Shown here piece after piece: positions 1 to 10,910 of a stretch of 64,000 nucleotides of DNA. The translations under genes and the position numbers were made by a program. How positions within the stretch are numbered: position 1 is the stretch's first letter; each line of letters opens with the position of its first letter. The stretch comes from Astrocystis sublimbata (Eukaryota; Ascomycota; Sordariomycetes; Xylariales; Xylariaceae): positions 62,001 to 126,000 of the forward strand of contig JAJNNY010000071.1 in assembly GCA_022453515.1 (NCBI GenBank), given 5' to 3'. Under the pieces are notes generated by a model. The model did not search any database. It was not told the DNA's origin and saw nothing but the letters and a program-made list of their open reading frames with translations.

Positions 1-1
1 C

Positions 2-721
2 ACCAAATCCGCGTCCGACAGCGACGACCTATCCTCGCGCATCTCGCGCATCTGGTACATCAACCCCTACGGGCACGAGATCTACCCGGTGGCCAACCCC
101 AAGGTGGTGGCGGGCATCGCGGCAGCACGCACCGTCATCTACAGCATCGGCTCGCTGTACACGTCGCTGGTGCCGAGCCTGATCCTGCGCGGCGTCGGAG
201 CTGCTGTGCGCGGGGCGAATGTGAGGCAGAAGATTCTGATCCTGAATTCGTCGCTGGATCGTGAGACGGGGCCTAGTGGGGATCGCGCGCTGACGGCGGT
301 GGATTTCGTGAGGGCTATTGCTAGGGCTTGTGCTGAGGGGGAGGGGGAGGGTGTGCCGCATGAGGGGGACAAGGATAATGGGAACTCGCGTGATGCAAAC
401 CTCGGACCTGATGACATCTCAAACATACCGCCCCTGGGAGAAATTCCGACAATTACTACCTACCCCACGTTACAGCCTAGTCGGGATGGATACGCAGTTC
501 GCGACTACGTGACGCACTTGCTGTACCTTGAAGACGAGGGGGCGCCGCGGGTCGATAGGGCGGAGCTTGCGGCGCTGGGTGTTGACTGTGTCCGGGTGTA
601 TGGACGGCGCCACGCGGATGGGATGCTGCAGTATGATGAGGCTGGGCTCGCGGGCGCGCTGGAGGCTGTGGTGGGCAAGGCGGAGATGGCGAGGAGTAGA
701 CGGAATACGAGCGGGCAGTGA
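2..721 (+). CDS. CofD/UPF0052-family protein, C-terminal part (5' truncated)
   Basis: The frame is open from the left edge to the TGA at 719-721, so about 239 C-terminal residues are present and the start lies outside the window. Visible blocks are RIWYINPYGHEIYP, YSIGSLYTSLVPSLILRG, ILNSSLDRET and TAVDFVRAIARAC. These are the arrangement I know from the C-terminal half of fungal members of the CofD/YvcK-like family (PF01933), whose bacterial relatives include LPPG:FO phospholactate transferase and the gluconeogenesis factor YvcK. The fungal proteins have no firmly established reaction. A hydrophilic Glu/Gly/Asp-rich insert lies between about bases 340 and 430, and the conserved-looking tail (VRDYVTHLLYLEDEGAPR) resumes after it. 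No intron is needed in the visible part. The family call is from recognition of motifs and was not searched. Confidence 0.8.
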   Translation, partial: TKSASDSDDLSSRISRIWYINPYGHEIYPVANPKVVAGIAAARTVIYSIGSLYTSLVPSLILRGVGAAVRGANVRQKILILNSSLDRETGPSGDRALTAVDFVRAIARACAEGEGEGVPHEGDKDNGNSRDANLGPDDISNIPPLGEIPTITTYPTLQPSRDGYAVRDYVTHLLYLEDEGAPRVDRAELAALGVDCVRVYGRRHADGMLQYDEAGLAGALEAVVGKAEMARSRRNTSGQ

Positions 722-1782
722 GTGGGTATGACACAGATTCGCCAGATCCACATCCATGTTGGCCGTTGTCATACAGATAGTGAGGTCCTGAGAGCTGAGC
801 ACTGGTAGCAAGCAGGACTCCGACGATGGGATCAGGGGTCTTGGTGGTAGCCCGACAGAGGATCGTATATATAAGTGAAATGATTGCTCTTATTGCAGCA
901 CATGTTGTCCGTAGGAACTGCTTGTTCGGTATGCCTTAACCTCAATATGTCGTAGTTCAGGGCTACATGGCAAGTCTTGATGAAGTCGGTCCCTTCACGC
1001 CAGGATGTATCGTATCTCCCTCATTCCAGATTGGTGTTTATGAAACTTACACTTCGCAAATAACATGAAGGTCAGAGACTAATTACCTATAGAACAGATC
1101 TTCTATAAGTTCACTGTTCAAACAATAAGTTTAATTCACAAATACTTAAGATATAATAGGAACATATAAGCTGGGGAGGTGAAGATAGTCATTGTTTCCT
1201 GTTCAACTGTAATCAACATAATATCTCTCTCATCATGGATCAGACTTCAAGAGAGAAGAAAGAATGCGCGGATACATGGGCCATTCAGGTGTCCTCCGTT
1301 CCGCCGCGATCCGTGGTGGGTGCATTGTAGCAAAGCATCCGAGGCTCACTAGCCCTACTCGGGCCTGGCGTGATCCAACGGCGCGAGCACCCCGCGACAT
1401 GTACCTCCCGCATAGCAGATGGCCTAGAGGTACCTCTCGGCCTGGGGAGGGGCTGATGTAGGGCATGGGTGCAGGTAACATTGGGGGTGGGGGGTCCTTT
1501 GCCGGGCACCGGGGACGGGGGACAGTGGGACAATAGTGGGACAGTGCAGTGTCAGTGTCAGCGAGCAACGGCTGCACCAATTTTTCATTGACAGGCGACT
1601 CGGTGAGCTGCGATCAGCCACTATTTCTCTCAATTCTCCCCATCTCCATCTTCACCGTCGGTCCTGTTTCTTCTTTCCTTCCCACCCACCCATCCACCAC
1701 CCTAAGTAAGTCCTACTCTCTCTGCCGTTTTCTGTCGTCACAATCACACACACAGTCTGACAAATATCGCAGAACCGTCATC
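722..1782 (+). promoter_or_regulatory. Intergenic region and MDH promoter with a 5' UTR intron
   Basis: There is no convincing gene between the CofD-like gene and MDH. The last 180 bases form the MDH leader: a pyrimidine-rich stretch (about 1620-1700), then a well-formed 5' UTR intron from GTAAGT at 1706 to CAG ending at 1772, with a CTGAC branch site at about 1757. It lies 10 bases upstream of the ATG. Short open frames in 1230-1640 on both strands show no protein-like composition. The stretch 1080-1180 is AT-rich. Confidence 0.6.
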
Positions 1783-3104
1783 ATGTTTGCTGCACGAGCT
1801 GTCTTCGCCGCCGGCCAGCGCCGAGCTTTCTCCGCCTCTGCGCGCGACGTAAGTTGATCACCACTCCCTTCCTCCCTCCCTCGTATTCCCTCACCCCAGG
1901 CAAGCCCTTTGCACACAACACATACTCCACGATAGTTTCCTTCTTTCTTCCGTCACCAGCCCAATTGCTCACTCGCCTCGTTGCACAGCTCTCCAAGGTC
2001 ACCGTTCTCGGTGCTGCCGGTGGTATCGGCCAGCCTCTGTCCCTCCTTTTGAAGCTCAACCCCAGAGTCACTGAGCTCGCTCTCTACGATATCCGCGGAG
2101 GTCCCGGTATGTCAATGTCACAATGTCTCTCTTTTTTACCTGTTCCATAGCATTGTTTCTTTGTCATGCCAATGCTATGATCTCGGTCCCTCGGTCCCTC
2201 GGGTCCTCATGATCTCGTCTCACCTATACGTGAGGAACGTCGGAGTGGCTGCTAACAATGCCCAGGTGTTGCTGCTGACGTCTCCCACGTCAACACCAAG
2301 AGCTCTGTCAAGGGATACGAGCCCAGCGCCGCCGGCCTCGCCGACGCCCTCAAGGGCAGCGATGTCGTTGTCATCCCTGCTGGTGTCCCCCGCAAGCCCG
2401 GCATGACCCGTGACGATCTCTTCAACACCAACGCCTCCATTGTGCGCGACCTCGCCAAGGCCTGCGCCGAGTCCAGCCCCGACGCCAACATCCTCGTCAT
2501 CGCCAACCCCGTCAACTCCACCGTCCCCATCGTTGCCGAGGTCCTCAAGGCCAAGGGAGTCTACAACCCCAAGCGACTCTTCGGTGTCACCACCCTCGAT
2601 GTCGTCCGTGCCAGCCGCTTCGTCAGCGAGATCAAGAAGACCGACCCCGCCAACGAGCACATCACCGTCGTCGGTGGCCACTCGGGCGTCACCATCGTGC
2701 CCCTCTTCAGCCAGAGCAACCACCCCGACCTGACCTCCAACTCCGAGCTCGTCAACCGCGTCCAGTTCGGCGGTGACGAGGTTGTCAAGGCCAAGGACGG
2801 TGCCGGTTCCGCCACCCTCTCCATGGCCATGGCCGGTGCCCGCATGACCGACGCCGTGCTCCGCGCCGCCCAGGGCGAGAAGGGCGTCGTCGAGCCCTCG
2901 TTCGTCGAGAGCCCGCTGTACAAGGACCAGGGCATCAACTTCTTCGCCTCCAAGGTCGAGCTCGGCCCCAACGGTGTGGAGAAGATCCTGCCCGTGGGCG
3001 AGGTCGACGCCAACGAGCAGAAGCTGCTCGAGGCCTGCCTCGGTGACCTCAAGAAGAACATCGCCAAGGGTGTGTCTTTCGTCGAGTCCAACCCTGCCAA
3101 ATAG
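1783..3104 (+). CDS. MDH1: Malate dehydrogenase, mitochondrial
   Basis: NAD-dependent interconversion of malate and oxaloacetate in the TCA cycle and malate-aspartate shuttle, in the mitochondrial matrix. Exons are 1783-1848, 1989-2106 and 2266-3104 (340 aa), with introns GTAAGT/CAG and GTATGT/CAG. Exon 1 is almost exactly a mitochondrial presequence ([20 protein letters not shown]: Arg/Ala/Ser, no acids). Exon 2 begins with the NAD-binding strand [19 protein letters not shown]. Exon 3 holds the substrate-binding loop with [38 protein letters not shown] and the catalytic-His block [14 protein letters not shown]. Codon use is strongly C-ending, as in highly expressed fungal genes. Length and every family motif fit. 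The gene also has a 5' UTR intron (1706-1772). Confidence 0.97.
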
Positions 3105-3852
3105 ATGATGATTCCATATTACGTGTCTCTCGAACAGCGTTGCGTTGCGTTGTAGCGGGGCGTCTCGCGAGATAGACTCGTCAGTGATGTTTTGATGAAA
3201 CTTTTTGTTTGATATTGGGCAAAAAGGGTTTTATAGAAAAGACAAACTGGCGACGGGCATGGTTTTGGATGGGACAAACTGGCTGAACTGGACTGTTCTT
3301 TTCCTTCTTGGCCTCGAGCCAAACCACTGGCCTACTGTTGCCAGGCCTGCGTGTGCCTCGCACTTGCAGAGGCTGCACCGGACACACCTCCTCCCACTCC
3401 GGCCTGGGACATGAGACCTGTATGATAGAATTACGAAATAAAAAAAGATACCACTCAAGCTCTTTTTTGCTCACATACCCTGCAGATCCGTGATCATATT
3501 GCTAAAGCAACGTTTCGAGCAGTTCGGTTCCTTCCTTTGCAGCTAACTTTGCAACCAGTTCTCCTCGAACCCGCACACCTTCCCTCTCACAACTCAGCTG
3601 CTCGGAGCTTCGCACACACTGCACGAAGTTGCTCTATATCACATCTCTAGATCTCTTCTTACGAGAAGCATCTACGTGCAACAACAAAAGCAATAGTTCA
3701 GAGTGTAGCTCTTCGTAATTGGAGCTTGCTCCTTCTCCATCAGCAAACCTGGCGAGCAACAATTTCTCCTCAAGCCCGGCAAAGGTTCTGCAATCAAGGC
3801 ATATGTTCCCAAGCTGATAACAGCAATCCAGCAAAGTCCCACCTGCCTTGTC
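3105..3852. other. Intergenic region, 3' UTR of MDH and upstream of the APH-like gene
   Basis: I see no gene. The first 150 bases are AT- and T-rich and probably contain the MDH 3' UTR. The stretch 3500-3850 is C-rich with CT and CA runs and probably contains the promoter and leader of the following gene. Confidence 0.5.
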
Positions 3853-5582
3853 ATGATGGATACCGTTCATGAGAACCTGCAATCGACAGGCTCACCATCA
3901 CATGATTCTCTTTTCGCTGGCGCCTTCTATCAAGATACCGATGCCAGTGCTGGAGCAGCACTGAGCTCGCCGCAAGTGTCGTCCGATCAAAGTCTGAATC
4001 TAATCACCATGGATGCAAGCCCAGAGGATGATCAGCAGCCGGCGGCTATTCCTGCAACCTTGCCACAGGAAACATCGCATGAGAACAATGTGACCTGGAC
4101 CAAGCGCGGCGCGAAGCACTATCCGTCATGGACCGTCGAGCCAACAATCGAGTCCGTGATCGCCACGCTCAAAGCCGCGTTAGATACAGATGCCTCTCAC
4201 GAATACAGCGTTCGAGTTCTTCACGAGGGAAAATCCAGTCGGCTCTACGACGTGTCTTACGATGACCAAGCCTTCGTCATGCGCGTGTGCATGCCGTTAC
4301 CTGACCAGTCTCATTCTCAGTCTCAGCCCCAAAGCGGCGCCAATACCAGAACAGAAGCTGAAGCAGCAACACTCCGCTGGGTCCAAGCGAACACGCATCT
4401 GCCGGCCCCCCGCTTGATAGCGCATGATGCGTCGCGCGACAACGCCCTCGGGTGTGAATGGCTTCTCATGACGAAGGTTTTAGGAGAGCCGCTTTTGACA
4501 TGCTGGGAGGCGCTGGCGATGGGGTCGAAGGAGAGGATCGTGAAGCAGATAGCTGCTTTCTGCGCCGCTGCGTTTGAGAGGCCGTTCTATGATACATCCC
4601 CCATGAATGCAGCTGACTGGATGCAAGGCCTGCTCGCTTCGACGGCGGAGGACCTTGCGGTGAGATATAGTGATTCTACAGAGAAGGACAAGGAGATGCT
4701 GCGGCGGAAGCTGGATATCGTGAAGCGCCTGGAAAGACTGATGCCGCAATACCTTGCTCCTGAGACGATGATAGATTCATCTCAGAATGATATCACCACC
4801 ACCAACACCAACGACAACGACAACGACAACGAACCACTCAACAGCAAAACCACCCCAAAATCAAAAACCATGATGCAGATAACCAACCTCTCCCTCCCCA
4901 ACATCCTCGTCAACTCCGACGGGATCCTAAGCGGCGTGCTCGACTGGCAGCCTTCCACCACCACCACCACAACCACAATCAATCCCAATCCCACAACAAC
5001 CACAACCTCCTACAGCAGCCCCACCCCCCTCCCCCTAACCTGCCAATTCCCACCCTTTCTCCGGCAAGCATACGACAAGTTCTTCCCACCCCCCTCCCCC
5101 TAACCTGCCAATTCCCACCCTTTCTCCGGCAAGCATACGACAAGTTCTTCCCACCCCTCGGAAACCGCTACCTCCTCGACGATGACCCCAATTCGGCGCC
5201 ATATCCCACATACTGGAAGGATATGGCGCAGTATGAAATGACGCTGCTCAGGGAGGAGTTCGTGGGGGAGATGTTGGGGAGGGCGCCGGAGTTTGTGGCG
5301 GTTTGGAGGGAGGGGGGGAGGTGGAGGGATTTTGAGGGGGCTGTTAGGGGTGTTGGTATCGGTGGTGGGGATGTAGATGTGCTTGAGATGGTTGGGAGGT
5401 GGGTTGGGGTTTTGGAGGAGGGGGGAGTGGTGGGGAAGAGCTTGGGGGAGGAGTTGTTGTTGCTGGGGGGGGTGATTGGGATTTCATCTGGGGGGTTGGG
5501 AAGGGAAGAGAATGGGAAGTTTCTTTCTCTGGCGGAGTGTGGTGAGTGTAAGGGGGGAGGAAATGCGGAGATAGGGGAGTAA
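3853..5582 (+). pseudogene. Aminoglycoside-phosphotransferase-fold (kinase-like) gene, frame broken by a 65-bp duplication
   Basis: Frame 1 runs from ATG 3853 to TAA 5101-5103 (416 aa). It shows the fungal APH/ChoK-like (PF01636) layout: an N-lobe (YSVRVLHEGKSSRLYDVSY), the helix-rich CEWLLMTKVLGEPL block, a Brenner-type loop (TNLSLPNILVNSDG) and the metal-site GVLDWQ. The family's closing block normally reads WxxxCQxPxFL and continues through a tail. Here CQFPPFLRQAYDKFF is followed by a stop created by a 65-bp tandem repeat, after which the tail (YWKDMAQYEMTLLREEFVGEML onward, to TAA 5580-5582) continues in frame 3. Subtracting one repeat copy puts both halves in one frame. The loop position normally occupied by the catalytic Asp is Asn345, so even the intact form may be inactive. 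Thr- and Asp/Asn-rich stretches at residues 311-330 and 368-390 are low complexity. Either a decaying gene or an assembly error. Confidence 0.7.
5020..5157 (+). repeat. 65-bp perfect tandem duplication inside the APH-like gene
   Basis: Bases 5021-5085 and 5086-5150 are identical, and the identity continues 7 bases further, to 5157. The unit begins CCACCCCCCTCCCCCTAACC. A period of 65 is not a multiple of three, so the second copy shifts the reading frame and brings TAA (5101-5103) into the upstream frame. Confidence 0.97.
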
Positions 5583-6239
5583 GTGGATGGATGGTTATCT
5601 GCTAATGCTTTTCCGTCATGGCTGTGTTTGATGTTGGCTTGGGAAGGAAATCTGGATTTATCTCTGCTGCAGTTGGTGCTGGATCAAGACGGAGGGCTGG
5701 ATTATGACGAGCTCATGGATAAGCTGGGTCATATAGAGACAGAGCTGCATATATAGCAAAAGAATTGCGTTGACTTTGATAAAGAGTGCCTTTGATGAGC
5801 CATAGCGTTTGTTACCCCTATGTGTTATCCATAATCCGTGAACTCGCCCAGACTAACAGGACAACAAGACCCTATATACCTAAGTACATACATAAGTACC
5901 TAAGCTGTCCTAGGCTTTCCTGCACTAATAGCTGAAGCAGGAGGAATCATTACAGCTATCTGGAAACAGTTTCACCCATGAAGAGGGAATGATTTAGTCG
6001 TGGCACTGCACTTGCACTATAACATGTAAGATGGTCTTTCTGCTTTTTTTCGCTGTGGCCTAAGTATACAAACGCCTAATCAACTCCCGGTCTAGAAGCC
6101 GGATACCTTACCGGCTGGACGTTCATATAATCACATGTATCTGCGTAGGACTTCGGTGAGTTCCATATAGTAGTTCTTGATTCGGCTAGCCAGCATGATT
6201 ACACCCCGTGGTTGCTGATGCCAAGAGCCTTGTGTACCC
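5583..6239. other. Gene-free stretch
   Basis: I see no protein-like frame and no RNA gene. The sequence is moderately AT-rich with repeated TACC/GGTA words (for example around 5880-5905). Confidence 0.4.
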
Positions 6240-7980
6240 CCAACTGCACTGCTTTCTTAGCCCTTTTGAAGCTGAGATGGTGCTGCTGCATGGACTTAAG
6301 TAAGGATGAGCGCCAAGTTCACTGCTTTTTTAGCCCGCTCGAAGACGAGAGAGCCCTGTAGCAAGGGTGTGATTTACAGAGTGACAGGGGGACAGGGTGA
6401 CAGCGATGTGATCTCTCATGCATGCAAGGGACTTTCGTGAAAATTCACTGCTTTTTTGGCCTCTGCGAAGTCGAGAGAGCCCTGCAGTGACTTAAGACCG
6501 ATGACCACAGCTCAGCCTCAAAGGCTACGGGCACTTCGTGGGCAGTGGGCAGGCACATCGCAACTCCAGGAATTCGAGATGTTATTCTGAGTGAGAGCCA
6601 TTGGCATCTTATACTCAAAGTGGTTAGTATACACTCTGCGTAGTGAACTAGACTTGAACTTGCTTCACGATGTGTTCGCTCACTCTACCTACCTAGGTAG
6701 GTAGACAAACACGATGAAATTTAGTGCTCTCTTGTATTCTCAAGCATAGTTAACTCACAAGGGTCATTCGGAGACATTCCCATCGATATATCGTAGGTAT
6801 GCCCCGTAAGTAGTAGCGGTATGTAGTTATTTAATCGCATTCTATAGTGAATTTTCTATATAGAATCAAGTTTAGTCCCAGCGCCCGAAATTTGGACAAC
6901 TTGATAGCTAGATAATGATCTAGGTGCTTGTACTTATGCAGCATCAATAGTGTGATATGTTCAATATCATTTACTAGGTATTCTAGGTTCGTCCAGTGCA
7001 GCCTTATAAGCAAACTCGCGTTTTACTACCTAATATATGTCAAGGTAGACTAAAATATCACAGCCGATGTTACAACCGCCCCCCTGCGCCCCCCTGCGCC
7101 TCTCGCTTGGTCGACTTCACTGCTTTTTTAGCTCCCTCGAAGCCGTGGGAGCCCTGCCAGCGAATTGAGGCTGGCGATCCTAGCGCGCCTAGCTCAGCCG
7201 AAAGGACTACGGATCAATTAATTATGGGCAGTGGGCAGGCGCGTAGCAGCTCTAGAGGTTTGAAACGTCACTTTGAACACCCAGGTGTGAGGAATTAGCA
7301 GTTATGTTGTGTTGAAAGTGATTGGTATGTCAGTATGTCTCGCGCGGATTGAACTGCACTTGGGCTGGCTTGACTTGATAATGTCTTCGGTCGCACTAAA
7401 AGGGGACTCAGAGTATGGTAGTTCCTTGTGTTTCTCTCCATCTCTCGAGCAGGGTTAAATCGTAATGGTTATCTAGAGGCAGTTTTATCTCTGGATTGAT
7501 TGTAGGAATGTCTAGTCATGGCGGTATGCAGTTCTTCAATCGTAGTGTTTATGGTCCATTATCTACAGACAACCTAAATCAAGTCCGGAACTTGAATCAA
7601 TTATTAGTTAGACGTTGATCTGAATGCGTGCACGTAGCCTATTTCAAATGCGTGATTTTTGCGATGGTATATATTATGGTTATTTACTCTAGATTTGTCT
7701 AGCGTACACCGACTTCGGCCTCCTTGGTGTTAGTAAAGTTGATGGAGAGATGGTCAAACTCTAAAATGGGGGTTTGAACAGATATATATATATGCCTGGA
7801 GAGCTTCACTGCTTTTTTAGCTCCCTCGAAGGCGAGGGGATCATCCAGGGAGGGTCCTGCAGTAGATTGAGGCTTGTGACCACTGCACAGCCTCAAGGAC
7901 CAGTGTCATTTTGTGGGCAGTGCGCGTATCCCTGTCCTATGTAGAGTAGGAGCTTGAGATGCCATTCGAGGATAACGGCG
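6240..7980 (+). repeat. Degenerate tandem array, about 680-bp period
   Basis: A core word TTCACTGCTTTTTTAGC followed by CTCGAAGnCGAG and a GAGCCCTG-type block occurs at 6318, 6444, 7116 and 7805, with a weaker copy at about 6247. The three best copies (6444, 7116, 7805) are followed by the same series of words: CTCAGCC(T/G), then (A/T)CnTTnGTGGGCAGTG or ATGGGCAGTGGGCAGG. Further similarity lies between the cores: GTAGGnATG...GCGGTATG(T/C)AGTT at about 6795 and 7505, and GAACT(G/A)nACTTG near 6650 and 7350. Spacing is 672 and 689 bp. Nothing in it codes for a recognisable protein. It could be a degenerate tandem satellite, an inactivated short transposon family or a non-coding RNA family. Confidence 0.6.
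6685..6704. repeat. 20-bp perfect palindrome of CTACC/GGTAG words
   Basis: CTACCTACCTAGGTAGGTAG equals its own reverse complement. A shorter relative, CTACCTAGGTAG, occurs at about 21589, and related ACCTAGGTACC words occur at about 31434 and 40483. All are intergenic. Confidence 0.9.
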
Positions 7981-9187
7981 CGATTGCAACCCCCCCTTTC
8001 GCCGTGTGCAGCGGAGATCGCCGCTAGGTTGACTCGCGGGTCGTTGTCAATGGGAGATTAGGCCGGTACGCAGGCCATCGACGGCATCGCCGACAGCTCG
8101 GCAACTGAGCAAACTATCTCTATATGCTGGCGCTGAGGAGATGTTTTGGGAGGAAACCTACAGTTGTTAGGTCCATCCAAGCGGACTGGCGTCAAATCGG
8201 CCCTCAACTTGGTGATGGATGTCTTTGTCACAAGGGGTCTGGGCCTTGGGGAAATATTCCTAATTAATCTAATATTTGGCTATGGCGTCAAAGGTCTTGA
8301 GGAAAAGAAGGGAAGTTTCCCCTCAAGGCCTTGGCCATGACATGTAGGCTATATATACAGGATTACCCCGCTCAAGGGGTGGCCGTGCGTCCGTATGACA
8401 GTCTTCGAGCAGGCAGCAAAGAACACCATATCACTAGACAGGTTCTATTTTCATTTATTAACAATACCTTTGTTTCCAGCCCCAACACTTGATGACTAAA
8501 AGCAAGAATTACATTTGGCCTGCTTGCCAATATGTATCATCTCGCGATATTGCTCAGGTAGGTAATGAAACGCAACGCACTCACCGCAGCTTTCAGTAAC
8601 CAGTTGAATTTGGCCACTTTCGGATTATGAGTCCGAGGTAATGAATTACGGTCTGCATCAATCAATCACTGACTTCCTTACACGTAGTCATGTAATGGCC
8701 CAAGGTAAGACAATCAGGACATTTATGAAACAAATTTCTCTTAGTTGATATTATTTGTAATGTACTTTTAAGGGTTCTTTTATCTCTTCCCATACCGCAT
8801 AACAGGTACTAAGAAAGTGTCACGTTATCTTTCGCTCCACCTCCATTGGTTAATAGTGAGACTTTACCGCAACACTGCAATGCACTCAACATTATAGACA
8901 TACGTCAGGTGGTTATGCACCAGAGTGAAGGAATCCAGCAGTCAACACGCAGTCAAGCAGAATAGTAGGGATAAGGTGTCAATTCCATTGATTGATGGTC
9001 CCCCCTCAAGTCCTTGGGGTCCCCCAGTCCTTATATACACAACTCTGACACCCACACGACCCCTTGCCAATGAGCCCCCAGGTCCCAGTGAGGCTCATGC
9101 TACCCCAGCACCCGACAACATAGTAGAAATACACGATAATAACACAAACTGCCTATAAAAGCAAGATCAACTCATCTTGACACCCCC
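7981..9187. other. Gene-free stretch 3' of the RNase-like gene
   Basis: I see no supportable gene. There is an imperfect inverted repeat built on CCTCAAG(G/A)CC at about 8293-8335, followed by TATATATACAG. A second copy of the CCCTCAAGnCCTTGG...TATATACA word pair lies at 9003-9040. These may be remnants of one short element. Confidence 0.35.
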
Positions 9188-9869
9188 TCAAATATCGGTG
9201 CAAGGAACAAAAGCGCCGCCTTCCTGTCCTCTGTGGGTGACAGACAGACAGTACGTGAGCTCCCACGGCTGGCCCTGTCCGGGCGAAGCACCGATGCCAA
9301 TGACGCGATCGGCGCCCTGGGACTCGGCCGGACCGCCATTCCAGCCTTGGGTGAGCGGGAATTCCCAGAAAACCTTGCCGTCCTGGCCCGTCTCACACCC
9401 ATCGATTGTGTCAAGCTGGCCCGCAACCTCGGGGTCACGTCCTTCGAATCGCTGGGGATAGGTGCGGCCGCCAGCGGATGCTGAAGCCATTATCAGTTTC
9501 TGCTTTTTGGTTTTTTTTCCCACGCAAGCGAGGGGAGCCACAGAAAATACTTACGTCGCATGTCGCCGGGTGTGTTGACGTATGTTTGCAGGTTGTCGAA
9601 GGAGTCTTGCACCCAGGAGACGTCGTATTCAAATTGTTCACCGTCCTCGGCTGTGGAGCGGCGGAAATTGGTTAGCAAAAGAGGAAGGATTTGTAGTTGA
9701 TAGAAGACCAAAAGGTCAAGACCTTGTTGGACTTACATCCGCAGTACTCGCCAGTGGGATCGGCGCGCTTCTTGAGAACTTGGCTGGTGTTCGCGCTCTC
9801 CATGGGAGCAGCAGCAGCCAGCTGCGCGGTGGCAAGAAGGACGATGGAGGAAAGAGTTTGGAACTGCAT
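9188..9869 (-). CDS. Secreted RNase T1/N1-superfamily protein with an altered active site
   Basis: Exons on the minus strand are 9869-9737, 9650-9555 and 9480-9188 (173 aa), with introns GTAAGT/CAG and consistent phase 1. Residues 1-20 (MQFQTLSSIVLLATAQLAAA) are a signal peptide, and KKR at 33-35 is a likely Kex2 site. The C-terminal half follows the microbial guanyl-specific ribonuclease fold: TYPQRF (83-88), WEFPL (115-119), GADRV (132-136), THRG (158-161) and a terminal FVPC. In RNase T1 the catalytic set is Tyr38, His40, Glu58, Arg77 and His92. The equivalents here are Tyr84, Gln86, Glu116, Arg135 and His159, so the first catalytic His is Gln. Four Cys (43, 105, 154, 170) suit two disulfides. 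The protein is longer than T1, with an extra N-terminal segment. It could be a slow RNase or a catalytically reduced secreted effector-type relative. The neighbours give no pathway context. Confidence 0.78.
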
Positions 9870-10910
9870 TTTGCTTGAAGTTGGAATAACAAGTGAATAA
9901 TAAGTGGATAACAAGGAATAGCAAGATGTAGTTGAGGTGTAGTTGCTGATGGCTAATGATGATGATGATGAATTAATATCTTCTTTTGGGAGCAGATTCA
10001 TCTGTTTTATATTATATTGTCTCTCCCATCAGCTTCGTAGTTCATACAGAGAGGATTAAAGTGTGTCACTCTCACTATGTTTGCTATTTTGGACGATTAC
10101 TAACCTCGCTGAAGGCCCCTGAGGGTAGCTATCATTGACACATCAGTCCAACTAACCAGACGATGGTGATGAGATCATCGATGTCGTTGATCTTGGGAAG
10201 GATTTAGATGATGAATATTGTACATAATCAAAAAGGATTGATCTTCAGGCGCAGTATTGCAGATAGAACGGTCGATCAGAAGGTGGATGTATTGGGAGAG
10301 AATCTACTGTGTGGGCTACTAAGTGTGCCTGTAGGCTTAAGTCTTCTGTGTAGACGCTCCTACCTATTGCAGGGTTGATGAAGCCTCGTATAGGGCAACC
10401 GTCAGCTCATTACGTGATAGAGGAAGGCGCGTCCTCCGATGATGAAGGCCAAGACCACTTGTATGAATATTCCATGACTTTGTGACATTCAACTGTGTTT
10501 CTAAATGAATTCTAAATGGAAATGTTGTTTGTGGTTGTGGAGGATGATATTGATCGACATCACGATCTTCCCTTTGTAAGCAGTAAGCTGAGCTCAGCTG
10601 CCGAGGCGCAGGCGGACGCCAAGACTGGAGATCGCAGTGGTCGATCAAAAAGGCTACCAACAGCTATTTAAAGCTCAAAGGAGGCACTCAATGACATCAT
10701 ATTGAAACAAGTTCGGTTGAGAGACGTGAATTGCTTGTTAAACGCGCTTCAAATGCGGCGATGTCCCTCCAGGGTTCGAGGGTACCTGCATCACTCACAA
10801 TCCAACTTCCCTTGCATTTTCTGCATCACAACACCATTCAGTGACCGAACTACGAATTGATCAACTTCCACCTTTGATACACTATTTTCGCTCGCGACAC
10901 TTTTTTGATC
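9870..10910. other. Divergent intergenic region
   Basis: Separates the minus-strand RNase-like gene from the plus-strand DUF3632-like gene, so it should hold both promoters. A run of GATGATGATGATGA lies at about 9958-9971 in the RNase-like leader. No gene is seen. Confidence 0.4.

Noticed and set aside
2220..2723. 167-codon open frame antisense to MDH exon 3
   Set aside because: Mirror effect of strongly C-ending codons in MDH: the product is a Gly/Val/Asp-rich chain without motifs.
5079..5144. Intron explanation for the 65-bp duplication in the APH-like gene
   Set aside because: The only GT-AG pair spanning one repeat is 66 nt and would not restore the frame; a CTAAC word is present but the phases do not fit.
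8146..8340. 64-codon frame with a hydrophobic middle
   Set aside because: Sits on an inverted-repeat remnant, has no start context and no homologous look.
10770..10790. T-loop-like GGTTCGAGGGT, considered as a tRNA 3' half
   Set aside because: Flanking bases do not form a T-stem, and no acceptor, D-arm or anticodon arm can be placed around it.
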